Shown: positions 39,985 to 50,376, counted from the first letter of the stretch. The stretch is 64,000 bases of DNA from Helicobacter pylori Shi112 (GCF_000277405.1 NC_017741.1:558001-622000); one strand, 5' to 3'. A program made the numbers and translations. The notes: generated by a model from the sequence alone, not told the origin.

Positions 39985-40515
39985 ATGCAAACGATTCATA
40001 TAGGCGTTTTGAGCGCAAGCGATAGAGCGTCAAAAGGGATTTATGAAGATTTAAGCGGTAAGGCGATACAAGAAGTGTTGAGCGAATATCTGCTCAATCC
40101 TTTAGAATTTCATTACGAAATTGTCGCTGATGAAAGGGATTTAATTGAAAAATCGCTGATTAAAATGTGCGATGAATACCAATGCGATCTAGTCGTTACT
40201 ACAGGAGGCACAGGCCCTGCTTTAAGAGATATAACCCCAGAAGCCACAGAAAAAGTGTGCCAAAAAATGCTTCCTGGTTTTGGAGAGCTTATGCGAATGA
40301 CTAGTTTAAAATATGTGCCTACAGCGATTCTATCGCGCCAGAGCGCTGGTGTTAGGAATAAGAGTTTGATTGTCAATCTCCCTGGTAAGCCAAAAAGTAT
40401 TAGAGAATGCTTAGAAGCGGTTTTTCCAGCGATTCCTTATTGCGTGGATTTGATTTTAGGAAATTATATGCAAGTGAATGAAAAAAACATTCAAGCGTTT
40501 CGCCCCAAACAATAA
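39985..40515 (+). CDS. mogA: MogA, molybdopterin adenylyltransferase
   Basis: MogA adenylylates molybdopterin before molybdenum insertion. The 176 residues have the opening IGVLSASDRASKGIYED, the phosphate-binding TTGGTGPALRDITPEAT and the later SRQSAGVR and VNLPGKPKS. It lies 12 bp after moaE with AAAAGGAG before its ATG, in the moaD-moaE-mogA-moaC run. Confidence 0.94.
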   Translation: MQTIHIGVLSASDRASKGIYEDLSGKAIQEVLSEYLLNPLEFHYEIVADERDLIEKSLIKMCDEYQCDLVVTTGGTGPALRDITPEATEKVCQKMLPGFGELMRMTSLKYVPTAILSRQSAGVRNKSLIVNLPGKPKSIRECLEAVFPAIPYCVDLILGNYMQVNEKNIQAFRPKQ

Positions 40516-40524
40516 GGTAAAAAA

Positions 40525-41001
40525 ATGCCGCTCACTCATTTGAATGAAGAAAATCAGCCTAAAATGGTGGATATAGGGGATAAAGAAACCACTGAAAGAA
40601 TCGCTTTAGCAAGCGGCCGCATCAGCATGAATAAAGAGGCTTATGACGCTATTGTTAATCATTGCGTCAAAAAGGGTCCGGTGTTACAGACTGCTATTAT
40701 TGCTGGGATTATGGGGGCTAAAAAGACAAGCGAGCTCATTCCCATGTGCCATTCAATCATGCTCAATGGGGTGGATATTGATATTTTAGAAGAAAAAGAA
40801 ACTCATAGTTTTAAACTCTATGCGAGAGTCAAAACTCAAGCTAAAACGGGCGTAGAAATGGAAGCGCTAATGAGTGTGAGTATAGGGCTCTTAACCATTT
40901 ATGACATGGTGAAAGCCATTGATAAGAGCATGACAATTAGCGGTGTGATGTTGGAGCATAAAAGTGGAGGCAAAAGTGGGGATTATAACGCTAAAAAATA
41001 G
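40525..41001 (+). CDS. moaC: MoaC, cyclic pyranopterin monophosphate synthase
   Basis: MoaC completes formation of cyclic pyranopterin from GTP together with MoaA, which is not encoded in this window. The 158 residues show [19 protein letters not shown], the [13 protein letters not shown] active-site stretch, [26 protein letters not shown] and the closing KSGGKSGDY. It begins nine bases after mogA and ends the molybdenum cofactor cluster. Confidence 0.96.
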   Translation: MPLTHLNEENQPKMVDIGDKETTERIALASGRISMNKEAYDAIVNHCVKKGPVLQTAIIAGIMGAKKTSELIPMCHSIMLNGVDIDILEEKETHSFKLYARVKTQAKTGVEMEALMSVSIGLLTIYDMVKAIDKSMTISGVMLEHKSGGKSGDYNAKK

Positions 41002-41120
41002 AAAAAGACTAAATAATCTAAAGATGTTAGGGTAAAATAACATTTTGACAACAAAAGCGTGTTGGTTGCTTCGGGTTTGTTGTTATGGAAGTCTAAAATA
41101 TTACAATCAAGGATAGAACG

Positions 41121-41903
41121 ATGAAAGCAAACAATCATTTTAAAGATTTTGCATGGAAAAAATGCCTTTTAGGCGCGAGCGTGGTGGCTTTATTAGTGGG
41201 ATGCAGCCCGCATATTATTGAAACCAATGAAGTCACTTTGAAATTGAATTACCATCCAGCTAGCGAGAAAGTTCAAGCGTTAGACGAGAAGATTCTACTT
41301 TTAAGGCCAGCTTTTCAATACAGCGATAATATTGCTAAAGAGTATGAAAACAAATTCAAGAATCAAACCGCAATCAAGGTTGAACAGATTTTGCAAAATC
41401 AAGGCTATAAGGTTATTAATGTGGATAGCAGCGATAAAGACGATTTTTCTTTTGCACAAAAAAAAGAAGGGTATTTGGCCGTCGCTATGAATGGCGAAAT
41501 TGTTTTACGCCCCGATCCTAAAAGAACCATACAGAAAAAATCAGAACCCGGGTTATTATTCTCCACTGGTTTGGATAAAATGGAAGGGGTTTTAATCTCG
41601 GCTGGGTTTATCAAAGTTACCATACTAGAGCCTATGAGTGGGGAGTCTTTAGATTCTTTTACGATGGATTTGAGCGAGTTGGACATTCAAGAAAAATTCT
41701 TAAAAACCACTCATTCAAGCCATAGCGGGGGGTTAGTTAGCACTATGGTTAAGGGAACGGATAATTCTAATGATGCGATCAAGAGCGCTTTGAATAAGAT
41801 TTTTGCAAATATCATGCAAGAAATAGACAAAAAACTCACTCAAAAGAATTTAGAATCTTATCAAAAAGACGCCAAGGAATTGAAAACCAAGAGAAACCGA
41901 TAA
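41121..41903 (+). CDS. hpaA: HpaA, neuraminyllactose-binding lipoprotein / flagellar sheath adhesin
   Basis: HpaA is an abundant surface and flagellar-sheath lipoprotein of H. pylori, needed for colonisation in mice and studied as a vaccine antigen. The 260-residue protein has a signal ending ALLVGC, with lipidated Cys28, and the lysine/arginine motif KRTIQKK, which was proposed to bind sialic acid. The C-terminus is helical and lysine-rich. It is preceded by a TTACAAT promoter-like sequence and followed closely by an outer-membrane protein gene. Confidence 0.95.
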   Translation: MKANNHFKDFAWKKCLLGASVVALLVGCSPHIIETNEVTLKLNYHPASEKVQALDEKILLLRPAFQYSDNIAKEYENKFKNQTAIKVEQILQNQGYKVINVDSSDKDDFSFAQKKEGYLAVAMNGEIVLRPDPKRTIQKKSEPGLLFSTGLDKMEGVLISAGFIKVTILEPMSGESLDSFTMDLSELDIQEKFLKTTHSSHSGGLVSTMVKGTDNSNDAIKSALNKIFANIMQEIDKKLTQKNLESYQKDAKELKTKRNR

Positions 41904-41928
41904 AAGCAAATACACACAAGAAGAACGC

Positions 41929-42765
41929 TTGAACAAACTGCTTAAAAAGGGGTTTTTAGCGTTCTTTTTGAGCGTGTATTTAAGGGCTGATGATCTGGTT
42001 ACTTACACAATCACCAAAGAAGAAGATCTAGGATACCAGCGGTTTTTAGCAAAGAAGTGTTTAAGGGGTAAAACCCATTCTCCATGTTTCACTGAGCCTA
42101 AAAAGCCCAATAAAAAACTTTTTAACATAGACAAAAGTTCCCATTATTACGGCACAAGCGTGGTGCAAATGTCATGGCTACAGAGTAGGGAAAAATTTGA
42201 AAACCATTCAAAATACCGAGATATTCCTTTTGCTGAAGTCAGTTTGATTTATGGCTATAAACAATTTTTTCCTAAAAAAGAGCGCTATGGTTTCCGCTTT
42301 TATATTTCTTTGGATTATGCCTATGGTTTTTTTCTTAAAAATAAAGGTTTGTTGGGCGATAGTTTGAGGGAGAGTTCGCAAATCCCTAAAAGCTATAGGG
42401 AAAAATTGCAAAGAAAAGAGACTTTTATTAACGCTATTTTTTATGGCGTGGGAGCTGACTTTTTATACAAACGCGCTTTTGGAACGCTGATTTTAGGGAT
42501 GAATCTCGTGGGAGAAACCTGGTTTTATGAAACAAGGATTTTTAAAAAGTGGGCTAAAGATCCTTCAAGCGTTTATCACCCTTACATGTTTCAAGTGATG
42601 TTGAATGTGGGGTATCGTTACCGCTTTTCAAGGTATAAGAATTGGGCGATAGAATTGGGTGTGCGCATCCCCTTTTTAACCAATGATTATTTTAAAACCC
42701 CTTTATACACCCTTCATTTCAGGCGCAATATTTCTGTCTATCTCACTTCAACTTATGATTTTTAG
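41929..42765 (+). CDS. Hor-family outer-membrane protein
   Basis: This 278-residue protein belongs to the Helicobacter outer-membrane (Hor) group, probably HorG. It has a signal peptide (FLAFFLSVYLRA), a charged N-terminal region with a possible disulfide (Cys-containing KKCLRGKTHSPC) and a C-terminal set of beta-strands. These strands end ISVYLTSTYDF, whose last Phe is typical for barrel insertion. The start is TTG at 41929, 25 bases after hpaA, so it is likely co-transcribed with it. Substrate and role are unknown. Confidence 0.8.
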   Translation: MNKLLKKGFLAFFLSVYLRADDLVTYTITKEEDLGYQRFLAKKCLRGKTHSPCFTEPKKPNKKLFNIDKSSHYYGTSVVQMSWLQSREKFENHSKYRDIPFAEVSLIYGYKQFFPKKERYGFRFYISLDYAYGFFLKNKGLLGDSLRESSQIPKSYREKLQRKETFINAIFYGVGADFLYKRAFGTLILGMNLVGETWFYETRIFKKWAKDPSSVYHPYMFQVMLNVGYRYRFSRYKNWAIELGVRIPFLTNDYFKTPLYTLHFRRNISVYLTSTYDF

Positions 42766-42877
42766 TTTTTTAAATTTTTGAAAACTAGAATTAAAACCGC
42801 TTTTTATAAACCGGAATTAAAACAAATTAAGCTATAATGATACAAAAATTTAATTTTTTAACCATTTAAGGAAAAAA

Positions 42878-44233
42878 ATGAATCTTGAAGTGAAAAAGAT
42901 TGACACCGCTAACGCCCGTTTGAACGCTAAACCTTCCGTTGAAAATTTAGAAAAGCGTTATGATAAAATCGCTCAAAAAATCGCCCAAAAAGTTAAAATT
43001 GATGGCTTTAGAAGAGGTAAAGTCCCCCTTAATTTAGTGAAAACCCGTTATCAAGCCCAAATTGAACAAGACGCTCAAGAAGAAATGATTCAAGAGGTTT
43101 TAAAAAACGCTCTTAAAGAATTAGGGATTGAGAATAAGGATCTAATCGGTAGCCCCAACTTCACTAAATTTGAAAAAAAAGACACGCATTTTGAAATAGA
43201 AGCGGACATCGGCTTAAAACCCACGATTGTTTTAGACAAGATCAAAGAGTGCGTGCCTAGCGTGGGAGTGGAAATTCCAAATGAAGAAAAAATTGATGAG
43301 CGTTTGAAACAGCTCGCTAAAGACTATGCGAAATTTGTGGATACTGACGCTCAAAGAAAAGCTCAAAACGACGATAAATTAACGATTGATTTTGAAGGCT
43401 TTATAGATAATGCGCCTTTTGAAGGGGGCAAGGCTGAGAATTTCAGTTTGATTTTAGGCAATAAGCAAATGCTAGAAGATTTTGAAAAGGCTCTTTTAGG
43501 CATGCAAGCGGGCGAAGAAAAAGAATTCCCTTTGACTTTCCCTAGCGAATACCACGCAGAGCATTTGGCCGGCAAAGAAGCCCTTTTTAAAGTGAAATTA
43601 CACCAGATTCAAGCGCGTGAAGTGTTAGAAATCAATGACGAACTCGCTAAAATCGTGCTGGCTAATGAAGAGAATGCGACTTTAAAGCTTTTAAAAGAAA
43701 GGGTTGAAGGGCAGTTGTTTTTAGAAAATAAAGCCAGGCTCTATAATGAAGAGTTGAAAGAAAGATTGATTGAAAATTTAGATGGAAAGATTGTTTTTGA
43801 TTTGCCTAAAACGATCATAGAGCAAGAAATGGATTTGTTGTTTAGGAACGCTCTTTATTCCATGCAAGCTGAGGAAGTCAAATCCTTACAAGAAAGTCAA
43901 GAAAAAGCCAAAGAAAAGCGTGAAAGCTTTAGGAATGATGCGACAAAAAGCGTGAAAATCACTTTTATCATTGACGCTTTAGCGAAGGAAGAAAAAATTG
44001 GCGTGCATGACAATGAAGTCTTTCAAACTTTGTATTATGAAGCGATGATGACAGGGCAAAACCCAGAAAATCTCATTGAACAATACCGCAAAAACAACAT
44101 GTTAGCGGCGGTGAAAATGGCGATGATTGAAGATAGGGTGCTGACTTATTTGTTGGATAAAAACCTGCCTAAAGAACAACAAGAAATTTTAGAGAAAATG
44201 AGGCCCAACGCTCAAAAAACTCAAGTGGGTTAA
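42878..44233 (+). CDS. tig: Trigger factor (ribosome-associated chaperone, PPIase)
   Basis: Trigger factor binds nascent chains at the ribosome exit. The 451 residues have the ribosome-binding signature DGFRRGKVP (about 45-53), a PPIase (FKBP-like) domain from about 150 to 240 (DKLTIDFEGFIDNAPFEGGKAENF) and a long helical C-terminal domain. Length is as usual. The ATG has AAGGAA upstream. It heads a run with clpP, def and comM, a common arrangement that pairs folding and quality control. Confidence 0.96.
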   Translation: MNLEVKKIDTANARLNAKPSVENLEKRYDKIAQKIAQKVKIDGFRRGKVPLNLVKTRYQAQIEQDAQEEMIQEVLKNALKELGIENKDLIGSPNFTKFEKKDTHFEIEADIGLKPTIVLDKIKECVPSVGVEIPNEEKIDERLKQLAKDYAKFVDTDAQRKAQNDDKLTIDFEGFIDNAPFEGGKAENFSLILGNKQMLEDFEKALLGMQAGEEKEFPLTFPSEYHAEHLAGKEALFKVKLHQIQAREVLEINDELAKIVLANEENATLKLLKERVEGQLFLENKARLYNEELKERLIENLDGKIVFDLPKTIIEQEMDLLFRNALYSMQAEEVKSLQESQEKAKEKRESFRNDATKSVKITFIIDALAKEEKIGVHDNEVFQTLYYEAMMTGQNPENLIEQYRKNNMLAAVKMAMIEDRVLTYLLDKNLPKEQQEILEKMRPNAQKTQVG

Positions 44234-44250
44234 ACGGCTAAAAAGGAGAG

Positions 44251-44841
44251 ATGATGGGATACATTCCTTATGTAATAGAGAATACCGATCGTGGGGAGCG
44301 TAGCTATGATATTTACTCGCGTCTTTTAAAGGATCGCATTGTTTTATTGAGCGGTGAGATCAATGATAGCGTGGCGTCTTCTATCGTGGCCCAACTCTTG
44401 TTTTTGGAAGCTGAAGACCCTGAAAAGGACATTGGCTTGTATATCAATTCTCCCGGTGGGGTGATAACAAGCGGTCTTAGCATTTATGACACCATGAATT
44501 TTATCCGCCCTGATGTTTCCACGATTTGCATCGGTCAAGCGGCTTCTATGGGGGCGTTTTTACTGAGCTGTGGGGCTAAGGGCAAGCGCTTTTCACTACC
44601 CCATTCAAGGATTATGATCCATCAGCCTTTAGGGGGGGCTCAAGGGCAAGCGAGCGATATTGAAATCATTTCTAATGAGATTCTCAGGCTTAAAGGTTTG
44701 ATGAATTCTATTCTGGCTCAAAACTCAGGGCAGAGTTTGGAGCAAATCGCTAAAGACACGGATAGGGATTTTTATATGAGCGCTAAAGAAGCTAAAGAGT
44801 ATGGCTTGATTGATAAAGTGTTAGAAAAAAATGTGAAGTGA
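44251..44841 (+). CDS. clpP: ClpP, ATP-dependent protease proteolytic subunit
   Basis: ClpP forms the barrel protease that works with ClpA/ClpX. The 196-residue protein keeps the catalytic triad S99 (GQAASMGAF), H124 (IMIHQP) and D173 (DTDRDFYM). Length is normal and there is no long propeptide. Two adjacent ATGs open the gene with AAGGAGAG just upstream. It follows tig by 17 bp, and def starts four bases after its stop. Confidence 0.97.
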   Translation: MMGYIPYVIENTDRGERSYDIYSRLLKDRIVLLSGEINDSVASSIVAQLLFLEAEDPEKDIGLYINSPGGVITSGLSIYDTMNFIRPDVSTICIGQAASMGAFLLSCGAKGKRFSLPHSRIMIHQPLGGAQGQASDIEIISNEILRLKGLMNSILAQNSGQSLEQIAKDTDRDFYMSAKEAKEYGLIDKVLEKNVK

Positions 44842-44845
44842 TTGC

Positions 44846-45373
44846 ATGGCGTTATTAGAGATTATCCATTACCCTTCTAAAATCTTAAGAACGATTTCTA
44901 AAGAGGTCGTTTCTTTTGATTCAAAACTCCACCAACAACTAGACAACATGCATGAGACTATGATTGCTAGTGAGGGGATAGGGTTAGCCGCTATTCAAGT
45001 GGGTTTGCCTTTAAGAATGCTCATTATCAATCTCCCACGAGAAGATGGCGTGCAACACAAAGAAGACTGCTTAGAAATCATTAACCCTAAGTTTATAGAA
45101 ACTAAAGGGACGATAATGTATAAAGAGGGGTGCTTGTCTGTTCCGGGGTTTTATGAAGAAGTGGAGCGCTTTGAAAAGGTTAAGATAGAATACCAAAACC
45201 GCTTCGCTGAAGTGAAAGTTTTAGAAGCGAGCGAGCTTTTAGCGGTAGCCATCCAGCATGAAATAGATCACCTTAATGGCGTGTTATTCGTGGATAAATT
45301 GTCCATTTTGAAGCGTAAGAAATTTGAAAAAGAATTAAAAGAATTAAATAAAAATCCCAAAAACAAGTCCTAA
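44846..45373 (+). CDS. def: Def, peptide deformylase
   Basis: Peptide deformylase removes the formyl group from new proteins. The 175 residues carry all three family motifs: [11 protein letters not shown] (43-53), EGCLSVPG with metal ligand Cys96, and QHEIDHLNG with H138, E139 and H142. Length is normal. Its stop lies two bases before the comM ATG, so tig-clpP-def-comM form one unit. Confidence 0.97.
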   Translation: MALLEIIHYPSKILRTISKEVVSFDSKLHQQLDNMHETMIASEGIGLAAIQVGLPLRMLIINLPREDGVQHKEDCLEIINPKFIETKGTIMYKEGCLSVPGFYEEVERFEKVKIEYQNRFAEVKVLEASELLAVAIQHEIDHLNGVLFVDKLSILKRKKFEKELKELNKNPKNKS

Positions 45374-45375
45374 TC

Positions 45376-46896
45376 ATGATTAACACGATATTTTGTGCAA
45401 CCATGCAAAGGGGAGTGGCAGAAATCGTGGCTGTGGAGGCAACTTTCACAAGGGCTTTGCCGGCGTTTGTGATTTCAGGCCTGGCTAATAGCTCTATCCA
45501 AGAAGCCAGACAGCGGGTCCAATCGGCTTTACAAAATAACGATTTCACTTTCCCGCCTTTAAAAATCACCATCAACCTTTCCCCTTCAGATTTGCCTAAA
45601 TCCGGGAGCCATTTTGATTTGCCTATCGCTCTTTTAATCGCTTTGCAAAAACAAGAGTTGGCTTTTAAAGAGTGGTTTGCTTTTGGGGAGTTAGGGCTTG
45701 ATGGCAAGATCAAACCCAATCCTAACATTTTCCCCATGCTTTTAGACATTGCCATCAAACACCCCCATGCTAAAGTCATTGCACCTAAGGCCAATGAAGA
45801 GCCTTTTTCGCTCATCCCTAATTTGCAATGCTTTTTTGTGGAGCATTTTAAAGAAGCTTTAGAAATCTTGCAAAACCCTGAAATCAAAGCAGACACCCAC
45901 ACGAAAAAACTACCCTTTAAAACGATAGAATTGAACGATAAAGAGTATTATTTTTCAGACGCCTATGCCTTAGATTTTAAAGAAGTTAAGGGGCAAGCTG
46001 TCGCTAAAGAAGCCGCTTTGATCGCTAGCGCTGGGTTTCATAACTTGATTTTAGAGGGAAGTCCAGGGTGTGGGAAAAGCATGATCATCAATCGCATGCG
46101 TTATATCTTGCCTCCATTAAGCCTGAATGAAATCCTAGAAGCGACGAAATTACGCATTTTAAGCGAGCAAGACAGCGCCTATTACCCCTTAAGGAGTTTT
46201 AGAAACCCTCACCAAAGCGCTTCAAAATCCAGCATTTTAGGCTCAAGCTCTCTAAAAGAGCCAAAACCTGGCGAAATCGCGCTAGCGCATAACGGCATGC
46301 TCTTTTTTGATGAATTGCCTCATTTTAAAAAGGATATTTTGGAAGCTTTAAGAGAGCCTTTAGAAAACAATAAATTGGTGATCTCAAGAGTGCATAGCAA
46401 GATTGAATACGAAACCTCTTTTTTATTTGTGGGGGCTCAAAACCCTTGCTTGTGCGGGAATTTACTCAGCACAACCAAAGCATGCCGTTGCCAAGATAGA
46501 GAAATCACGCAGTATAAAAACCGCTTGAGCGAGCCTTTTTTGGACAGGATTGATTTGTTTGTGCAAATGGAAGAGGGGAATTATAAAGACACGCCGTCGC
46601 ATTCTTGGACTTCAAAAGAGATGCATCAATTAGTATTGTTAGCTTTCAAACAGCAAAAATTAAGGAAACAGAGTGCTTTTAATGGTAAGCTTAATGAAGA
46701 GCAGATAGAACGATTTTGCCCTTTAAACGCTGAAGTGCAAAAGTTGTTAGAGCAGGCGATTGAAAGGTTTAATCTGTCCATGCGCTCTGTTAATAAGGTC
46801 AAAAAAGTCGCTAGGACGATTGCGGATTTAAACGCTTGCGAGAATATAGAAAAATCTCACATGCTTAAAGCGCTGAGTTTTAGAAAGATTTCTTAA
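45376..46896 (+). CDS. comM: ComM-like Mg-chelatase-family AAA+ ATPase
   Basis: ComM helps natural transformation in other bacteria by extending branch migration of incoming DNA; H. pylori is highly transformable. The 506-residue protein has an N-terminal ribosomal S5-like domain (about 1-160) and an AAA+ ATPase with Walker A GSPGCGKS (228-235) and Walker B FFDELPHF. It ends with a Mg-chelatase C-terminal domain that includes SEPFLDRIDLFVQM and RSVNKVKKVARTIADL. All domains are complete. It is the last gene of the tig run before cadA. Confidence 0.93.
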   Translation: MINTIFCATMQRGVAEIVAVEATFTRALPAFVISGLANSSIQEARQRVQSALQNNDFTFPPLKITINLSPSDLPKSGSHFDLPIALLIALQKQELAFKEWFAFGELGLDGKIKPNPNIFPMLLDIAIKHPHAKVIAPKANEEPFSLIPNLQCFFVEHFKEALEILQNPEIKADTHTKKLPFKTIELNDKEYYFSDAYALDFKEVKGQAVAKEAALIASAGFHNLILEGSPGCGKSMIINRMRYILPPLSLNEILEATKLRILSEQDSAYYPLRSFRNPHQSASKSSILGSSSLKEPKPGEIALAHNGMLFFDELPHFKKDILEALREPLENNKLVISRVHSKIEYETSFLFVGAQNPCLCGNLLSTTKACRCQDREITQYKNRLSEPFLDRIDLFVQMEEGNYKDTPSHSWTSKEMHQLVLLAFKQQKLRKQSAFNGKLNEEQIERFCPLNAEVQKLLEQAIERFNLSMRSVNKVKKVARTIADLNACENIEKSHMLKALSFRKIS

Positions 46897-46920
46897 AAGG
46901 ATTTTTATAAGGGAGAGAAA

Positions 46921-48981
46921 ATGCAAGAATACCACATTCATAATTTGGATTGCCCTGATTGCGCGTCTAAATTAGAAAGGGATTTAAACAAACTAGATTG
47001 TGTGAAAAAAGCTCAAATCAATTTCAGCACCAGTAAGTTGTTTTTGGATACGAGCGATTTTGAAAAAGTTAAGGCTTTCATCAAGCAAAATGAACCGCAT
47101 TTGAGCCTGTCTTTTAAAGAGGCCACAGAAAAGCCCTTGAGTTTTACGCCACTCATTATGACGATCATTGTCTTTTTAGGCGCGATTTTAATCTTACACC
47201 TAGATCCTAGCCCTTTTATTGAAAAGGCTATGTTTTTCGTGTTGGCTTTAGTGTATCTCATAAGCGGTAAAGATGTGATTTTAGGGGCGTTTCGTGGGCT
47301 TAGAAAAGGGCAATTTTTTGATGAAAACGCTTTGATGCTCATTGCGACTATTGCGGCTTTTTGCGTGGGGGCTTATGAAGAGAGCGTGTCTATTATGGTG
47401 TTTTATTCAGCGGGCGAATTTTTGCAAAAACTCGCTATCTCTCGCTCTAAAAAATCCCTTAAGGCTTTAGTGGATGTCGCTCCTAATTTGGCTTATTTGA
47501 AAAAGGGCGATGCGCTAGTGAGTGTTGCACCTGAAGATTTAAAAGTCAATGACATTGTGGTGGTGAAAGTTGGCGAAAAAGTGCCTGTGGATGGCGTGGT
47601 GATCAAGGGCGAAAGTTTGCTAGATGAAAGGGCGTTGAGCGGGGAGTCTATGCCTGTTAATGTCAGCGAACGCTCTAAAGTTTTAGGGGGGAGCTTGAAT
47701 TTAAAAGCGGTCCTTGAAATTAAAGTAGAAAAAATGTATAGAGATTCTTCTATCGCTAAAGTGGTGGATTTGGTCCAACAAGCCACGAATGAAAAGAGCG
47801 AAACCGAGAAATTCATCACTAAATTTTCACGCTACTACACCCCAAGCGTTTTATTCATTGCACTAATGATCGCTATATTACCGCCCTTGTTTTCTATGGG
47901 GAGCTTTGATGAGTGGATTTATAGGGGGCTTGTGGCTTTAATGGTGAGCTGTCCTTGCGCGTTAGTGATCTCTGTGCCTTTAGGGTATTTTGGGGGCGTG
48001 GGAGCGGCGAGCAGAAAGGGTATTTTAATGAAAGGCGTGCATGTTTTAGAGGTGCTTACCCAAGCTAAAAGCATCGCTTTTGATAAAACCGGCACTTTGA
48101 CTAAAGGCGTTTTTAAAGTGATAGATATTGTGCCGCAAAACGGGCATTCTAAAGAAGAAGTTTTGCATTACGCTTCTTGTTCGCAGCTTTTATCCACGCA
48201 CCCGATCGCTTTATCCATTCAAAAAGCATGCGAAGAAATGTTAAAGGGCGATAAGCACCAGCATGACATTAAAAATTACGAAGAAGTGAGCGGAATGGGG
48301 GTTAAAGCGCAATGCAATACGGATTTAATCATCGCAGGGAATGAAAAAATGCTAGATCAATTCAATATCGCGCACAGCCCTTCCCCAGAAAACGGCACGA
48401 TCGTGCATGTGGCTTTCAATCAAACTTATGTGGGCTATATCGTCATTAGCGATGAGATTAAAGATGACGCCATAGAGTGCTTAAGGGATTTAAAAGAGCA
48501 AGGGATAGAGAATTTTTGCATTTTGAGCGGGGACAGAAAAAGCGCGACTGAGAGCATCGCTCAAACTCTAGGCTGTGAATATTATGCGAGCTTGTTGCCT
48601 GAAGAAAAAACGAGCGTGTTTAAAACTTTTAAAGAACGCTATAAGGCCCCGGCGATTTTTGTAGGCGATGGCATCAATGACGCTCCGACTTTAGCGAGCG
48701 CTGATGTGGGGATTGGCATGGGGAAAGGATCAGAATTGAGCAAGCAAAGCGCAGACATTGTGATCACTAATGACTCCTTAAGCTCTTTAGTGAAAGTTTT
48801 AGCGATCGCTAAAAAAACTAAAAGCATTATTTGGCAAAATATCTTGTTCGCTTTGGGGATTAAAGCCGTTTTTATCGTGCTAGGGCTTATGGGGGTAGCG
48901 AGCTTGTGGGAAGCGGTCTTTGGCGATGTGGGGGTTACGCTTTTAGCCTTAGCCAACTCCATGCGCGCGATGAGGGCTTAA
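46921..48981 (+). CDS. cadA: CadA, cadmium/zinc/cobalt-exporting P1B ATPase
   Basis: This 686-residue pump exports Cd, Zn and Co. It has an N-terminal metal-binding domain with CPDC (C11, C14), membrane helices, the phosphatase motif SGES and the CPC metal site in helix 6 ([11 protein letters not shown]). The phosphorylation site DKTGTLTKG and the hinge [16 protein letters not shown] follow. The H. pylori protein is known for metal resistance and urease support. It has its own strong ribosome-binding site (AAGGGAGAG) 24 bp after comM. Confidence 0.95.
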   Translation: MQEYHIHNLDCPDCASKLERDLNKLDCVKKAQINFSTSKLFLDTSDFEKVKAFIKQNEPHLSLSFKEATEKPLSFTPLIMTIIVFLGAILILHLDPSPFIEKAMFFVLALVYLISGKDVILGAFRGLRKGQFFDENALMLIATIAAFCVGAYEESVSIMVFYSAGEFLQKLAISRSKKSLKALVDVAPNLAYLKKGDALVSVAPEDLKVNDIVVVKVGEKVPVDGVVIKGESLLDERALSGESMPVNVSERSKVLGGSLNLKAVLEIKVEKMYRDSSIAKVVDLVQQATNEKSETEKFITKFSRYYTPSVLFIALMIAILPPLFSMGSFDEWIYRGLVALMVSCPCALVISVPLGYFGGVGAASRKGILMKGVHVLEVLTQAKSIAFDKTGTLTKGVFKVIDIVPQNGHSKEEVLHYASCSQLLSTHPIALSIQKACEEMLKGDKHQHDIKNYEEVSGMGVKAQCNTDLIIAGNEKMLDQFNIAHSPSPENGTIVHVAFNQTYVGYIVISDEIKDDAIECLRDLKEQGIENFCILSGDRKSATESIAQTLGCEYYASLLPEEKTSVFKTFKERYKAPAIFVGDGINDAPTLASADVGIGMGKGSELSKQSADIVITNDSLSSLVKVLAIAKKTKSIIWQNILFALGIKAVFIVLGLMGVASLWEAVFGDVGVTLLALANSMRAMRA

Positions 48982-49016
48982 TGATCGTATCATCAGCCAT
49001 TTAGAAGAGGGGCAAA

Positions 49017-50231
49017 ATGCATAAAATAGAGCGCTTACTCCAAACCTTAGCGCCTAAGGGGGTGGAGTTTAGGAAATTGGGGGAGGTGTGTGAAATAATT
49101 AGGGGTAAAAGGGTTACAAAAAAAGAAATATTAGATAAAGGAAAATATCCCGTTGTATCTGGTGGAATAGGATTTATGGGATATTTAAATGAATATAACA
49201 GAGAGGAAAATACAATCACTATAGCTCAATATGGAACTGCCGGATTTGTCAATTGGCAAAATCAAAAGTTTTGGGCAAATGATGTTTGTTTTTCTGTTAT
49301 TCCAAAAGAAACCCTAATCAATAGATACCTTTATTATGTATTAACAAACATGCAAAATTATTTATATTCTATTTCAAATAGAAGCGCTATACCTTATAGC
49401 ATTTCTAGTAATAACATTATGCAAATAACAATCCCCATCCCACCCCTAGAAATCCAACAAGAGATCGTTAAGATTTTGGACGCTTTCACAGAATTAAACA
49501 CAGAATTAAACACAGAATTAAAAGCGCGAAAAAAGCAATACCAGTATTACCAAAACATGCTTTTAGACTTTAATAACATCAATCAAAACCATAAAGATGC
49601 AAAAATTAAAACCTACCCTAAACGCTTAAAAACCTTACTTCAAACCTTAGCGCCTAAGGGGGTGGAGTTTAGGAAATTGGGGGAGGTGCTAGAGTATGAT
49701 CAACCCAATAAATATTGCGTAACGAGTAAAGAATTTGATAAAAGTTATCCTACTCCCGTTTTAACCGCAGGAAAAACCTTTATTTTAGGTTATACAAACG
49801 AAAAAGACAATATTTATCAAGCGAGTAAAAGCTATCCGGTTATCATCTTTGATGATTTCACAACAGCGACCCAATGGGTTGATTTCCCTTTCAAAGTAAA
49901 ATCAAGCGCCATGAAAATCTTACTCCCCAAAAATCCTACAATTAACATCAGATTTATCTTTTTTTACATGCAAACTATTCCCTATAATATCAGTGGGGAA
50001 CATACAAGGCAGTGGATTTCTCGCTATTCAAAAATAACAATCCCCATCCCACCCCTAGAAATCCAACAAGAGATCGTTAAGATTTTGGATCAATTCTTGG
50101 CTCTAACCACCGATTTATTAGCCGGTATCCCAGCTGAAATAGAAGCGAGAAAAAAGCAATACGAATATTACAGAGAAAAACTATTGACCTTCAAACCACT
50201 AACCCCCCACAAAGAAGTTAAAAAATGCTAA
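49017..50231 (+). CDS. hsdS: HsdS, orphan type I restriction-modification specificity subunit
   Basis: HsdS reads DNA through two target-recognition domains for a type I restriction-methylation complex. This 404-residue protein has TRD1 (about 20-150) and TRD2 (about 225-360), each starting with LAPKGVEFRKLGEV and ending with IPIPPLEIQQEIVKILD. These blocks are identical at DNA level (48 bp and 58 bp repeats, listed separately). A central helix has a repeat ELNTELNTEL encoded by three 12-bp units. No hsdM or hsdR is next to it, so it must partner with subunits encoded elsewhere. Length is normal. Confidence 0.95.
   Translation: MHKIERLLQTLAPKGVEFRKLGEVCEIIRGKRVTKKEILDKGKYPVVSGGIGFMGYLNEYNREENTITIAQYGTAGFVNWQNQKFWANDVCFSVIPKETLINRYLYYVLTNMQNYLYSISNRSAIPYSISSNNIMQITIPIPPLEIQQEIVKILDAFTELNTELNTELKARKKQYQYYQNMLLDFNNINQNHKDAKIKTYPKRLKTLLQTLAPKGVEFRKLGEVLEYDQPNKYCVTSKEFDKSYPTPVLTAGKTFILGYTNEKDNIYQASKSYPVIIFDDFTTATQWVDFPFKVKSSAMKILLPKNPTINIRFIFFYMQTIPYNISGEHTRQWISRYSKITIPIPPLEIQQEIVKILDQFLALTTDLLAGIPAEIEARKKQYEYYREKLLTFKPLTPHKEVKKC
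49041..49088 (+). repeat. hsdS direct repeat A, copy 1 (48 bp)
   Basis: Forty-eight bases identical to 49641-49688, exactly 600 bp apart, at the entrance to the first recognition domain. It can act as a recombination site for swapping recognition domains. Confidence 0.95.
49423..49480 (+). repeat. hsdS direct repeat B, copy 1 (58 bp)
   Basis: Fifty-eight bases identical to 50032-50089, offset 609 bp, at the exit of the first recognition domain. With repeat A it brackets each recognition domain. Confidence 0.95.
49488..49523 (+). repeat. Three 12-bp tandem repeats in the hsdS central helix
   Basis: ACAGAATTAAAC twice, then ACAGAATTAAAA, encoding TELN-type tetrapeptides. In type I specificity genes, copy-number change of such repeats alters the spacing between the two half-sites recognised. 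Confidence 0.9.
49641..49688 (+). repeat. hsdS direct repeat A, copy 2 (48 bp)
   Basis: Second copy of repeat A at the entrance to the second recognition domain, identical to 49041-49088. Confidence 0.95.
50032..50089 (+). repeat. hsdS direct repeat B, copy 2 (58 bp)
   Basis: Second copy of repeat B at the exit of the second recognition domain, identical to 49423-49480. Confidence 0.95.
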
Positions 50232-50354
50232 AAGCGTTTTTACAACCAATAATAAAAGAGCTTGCATAAAAAGAATTTGAAATATTTTTTAAAAACAAGC
50301 CCTAAAATAGGCGATAAAGCGTTTTTTAATGGCTGATTTTTTGCTAGGCGTTTT

Positions 50355-50376
50355 AACAAACCCCTTAAAGGGTTGT
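50355..50376. terminator. Bidirectional hairpin between hsdS and hofF
   Basis: AACAAACCC pairs with GGGTTGTT, one A bulged, around CTTAAA. T-runs lie on both sides, so it can end hsdS (+) and hofF (-). Confidence 0.6.
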
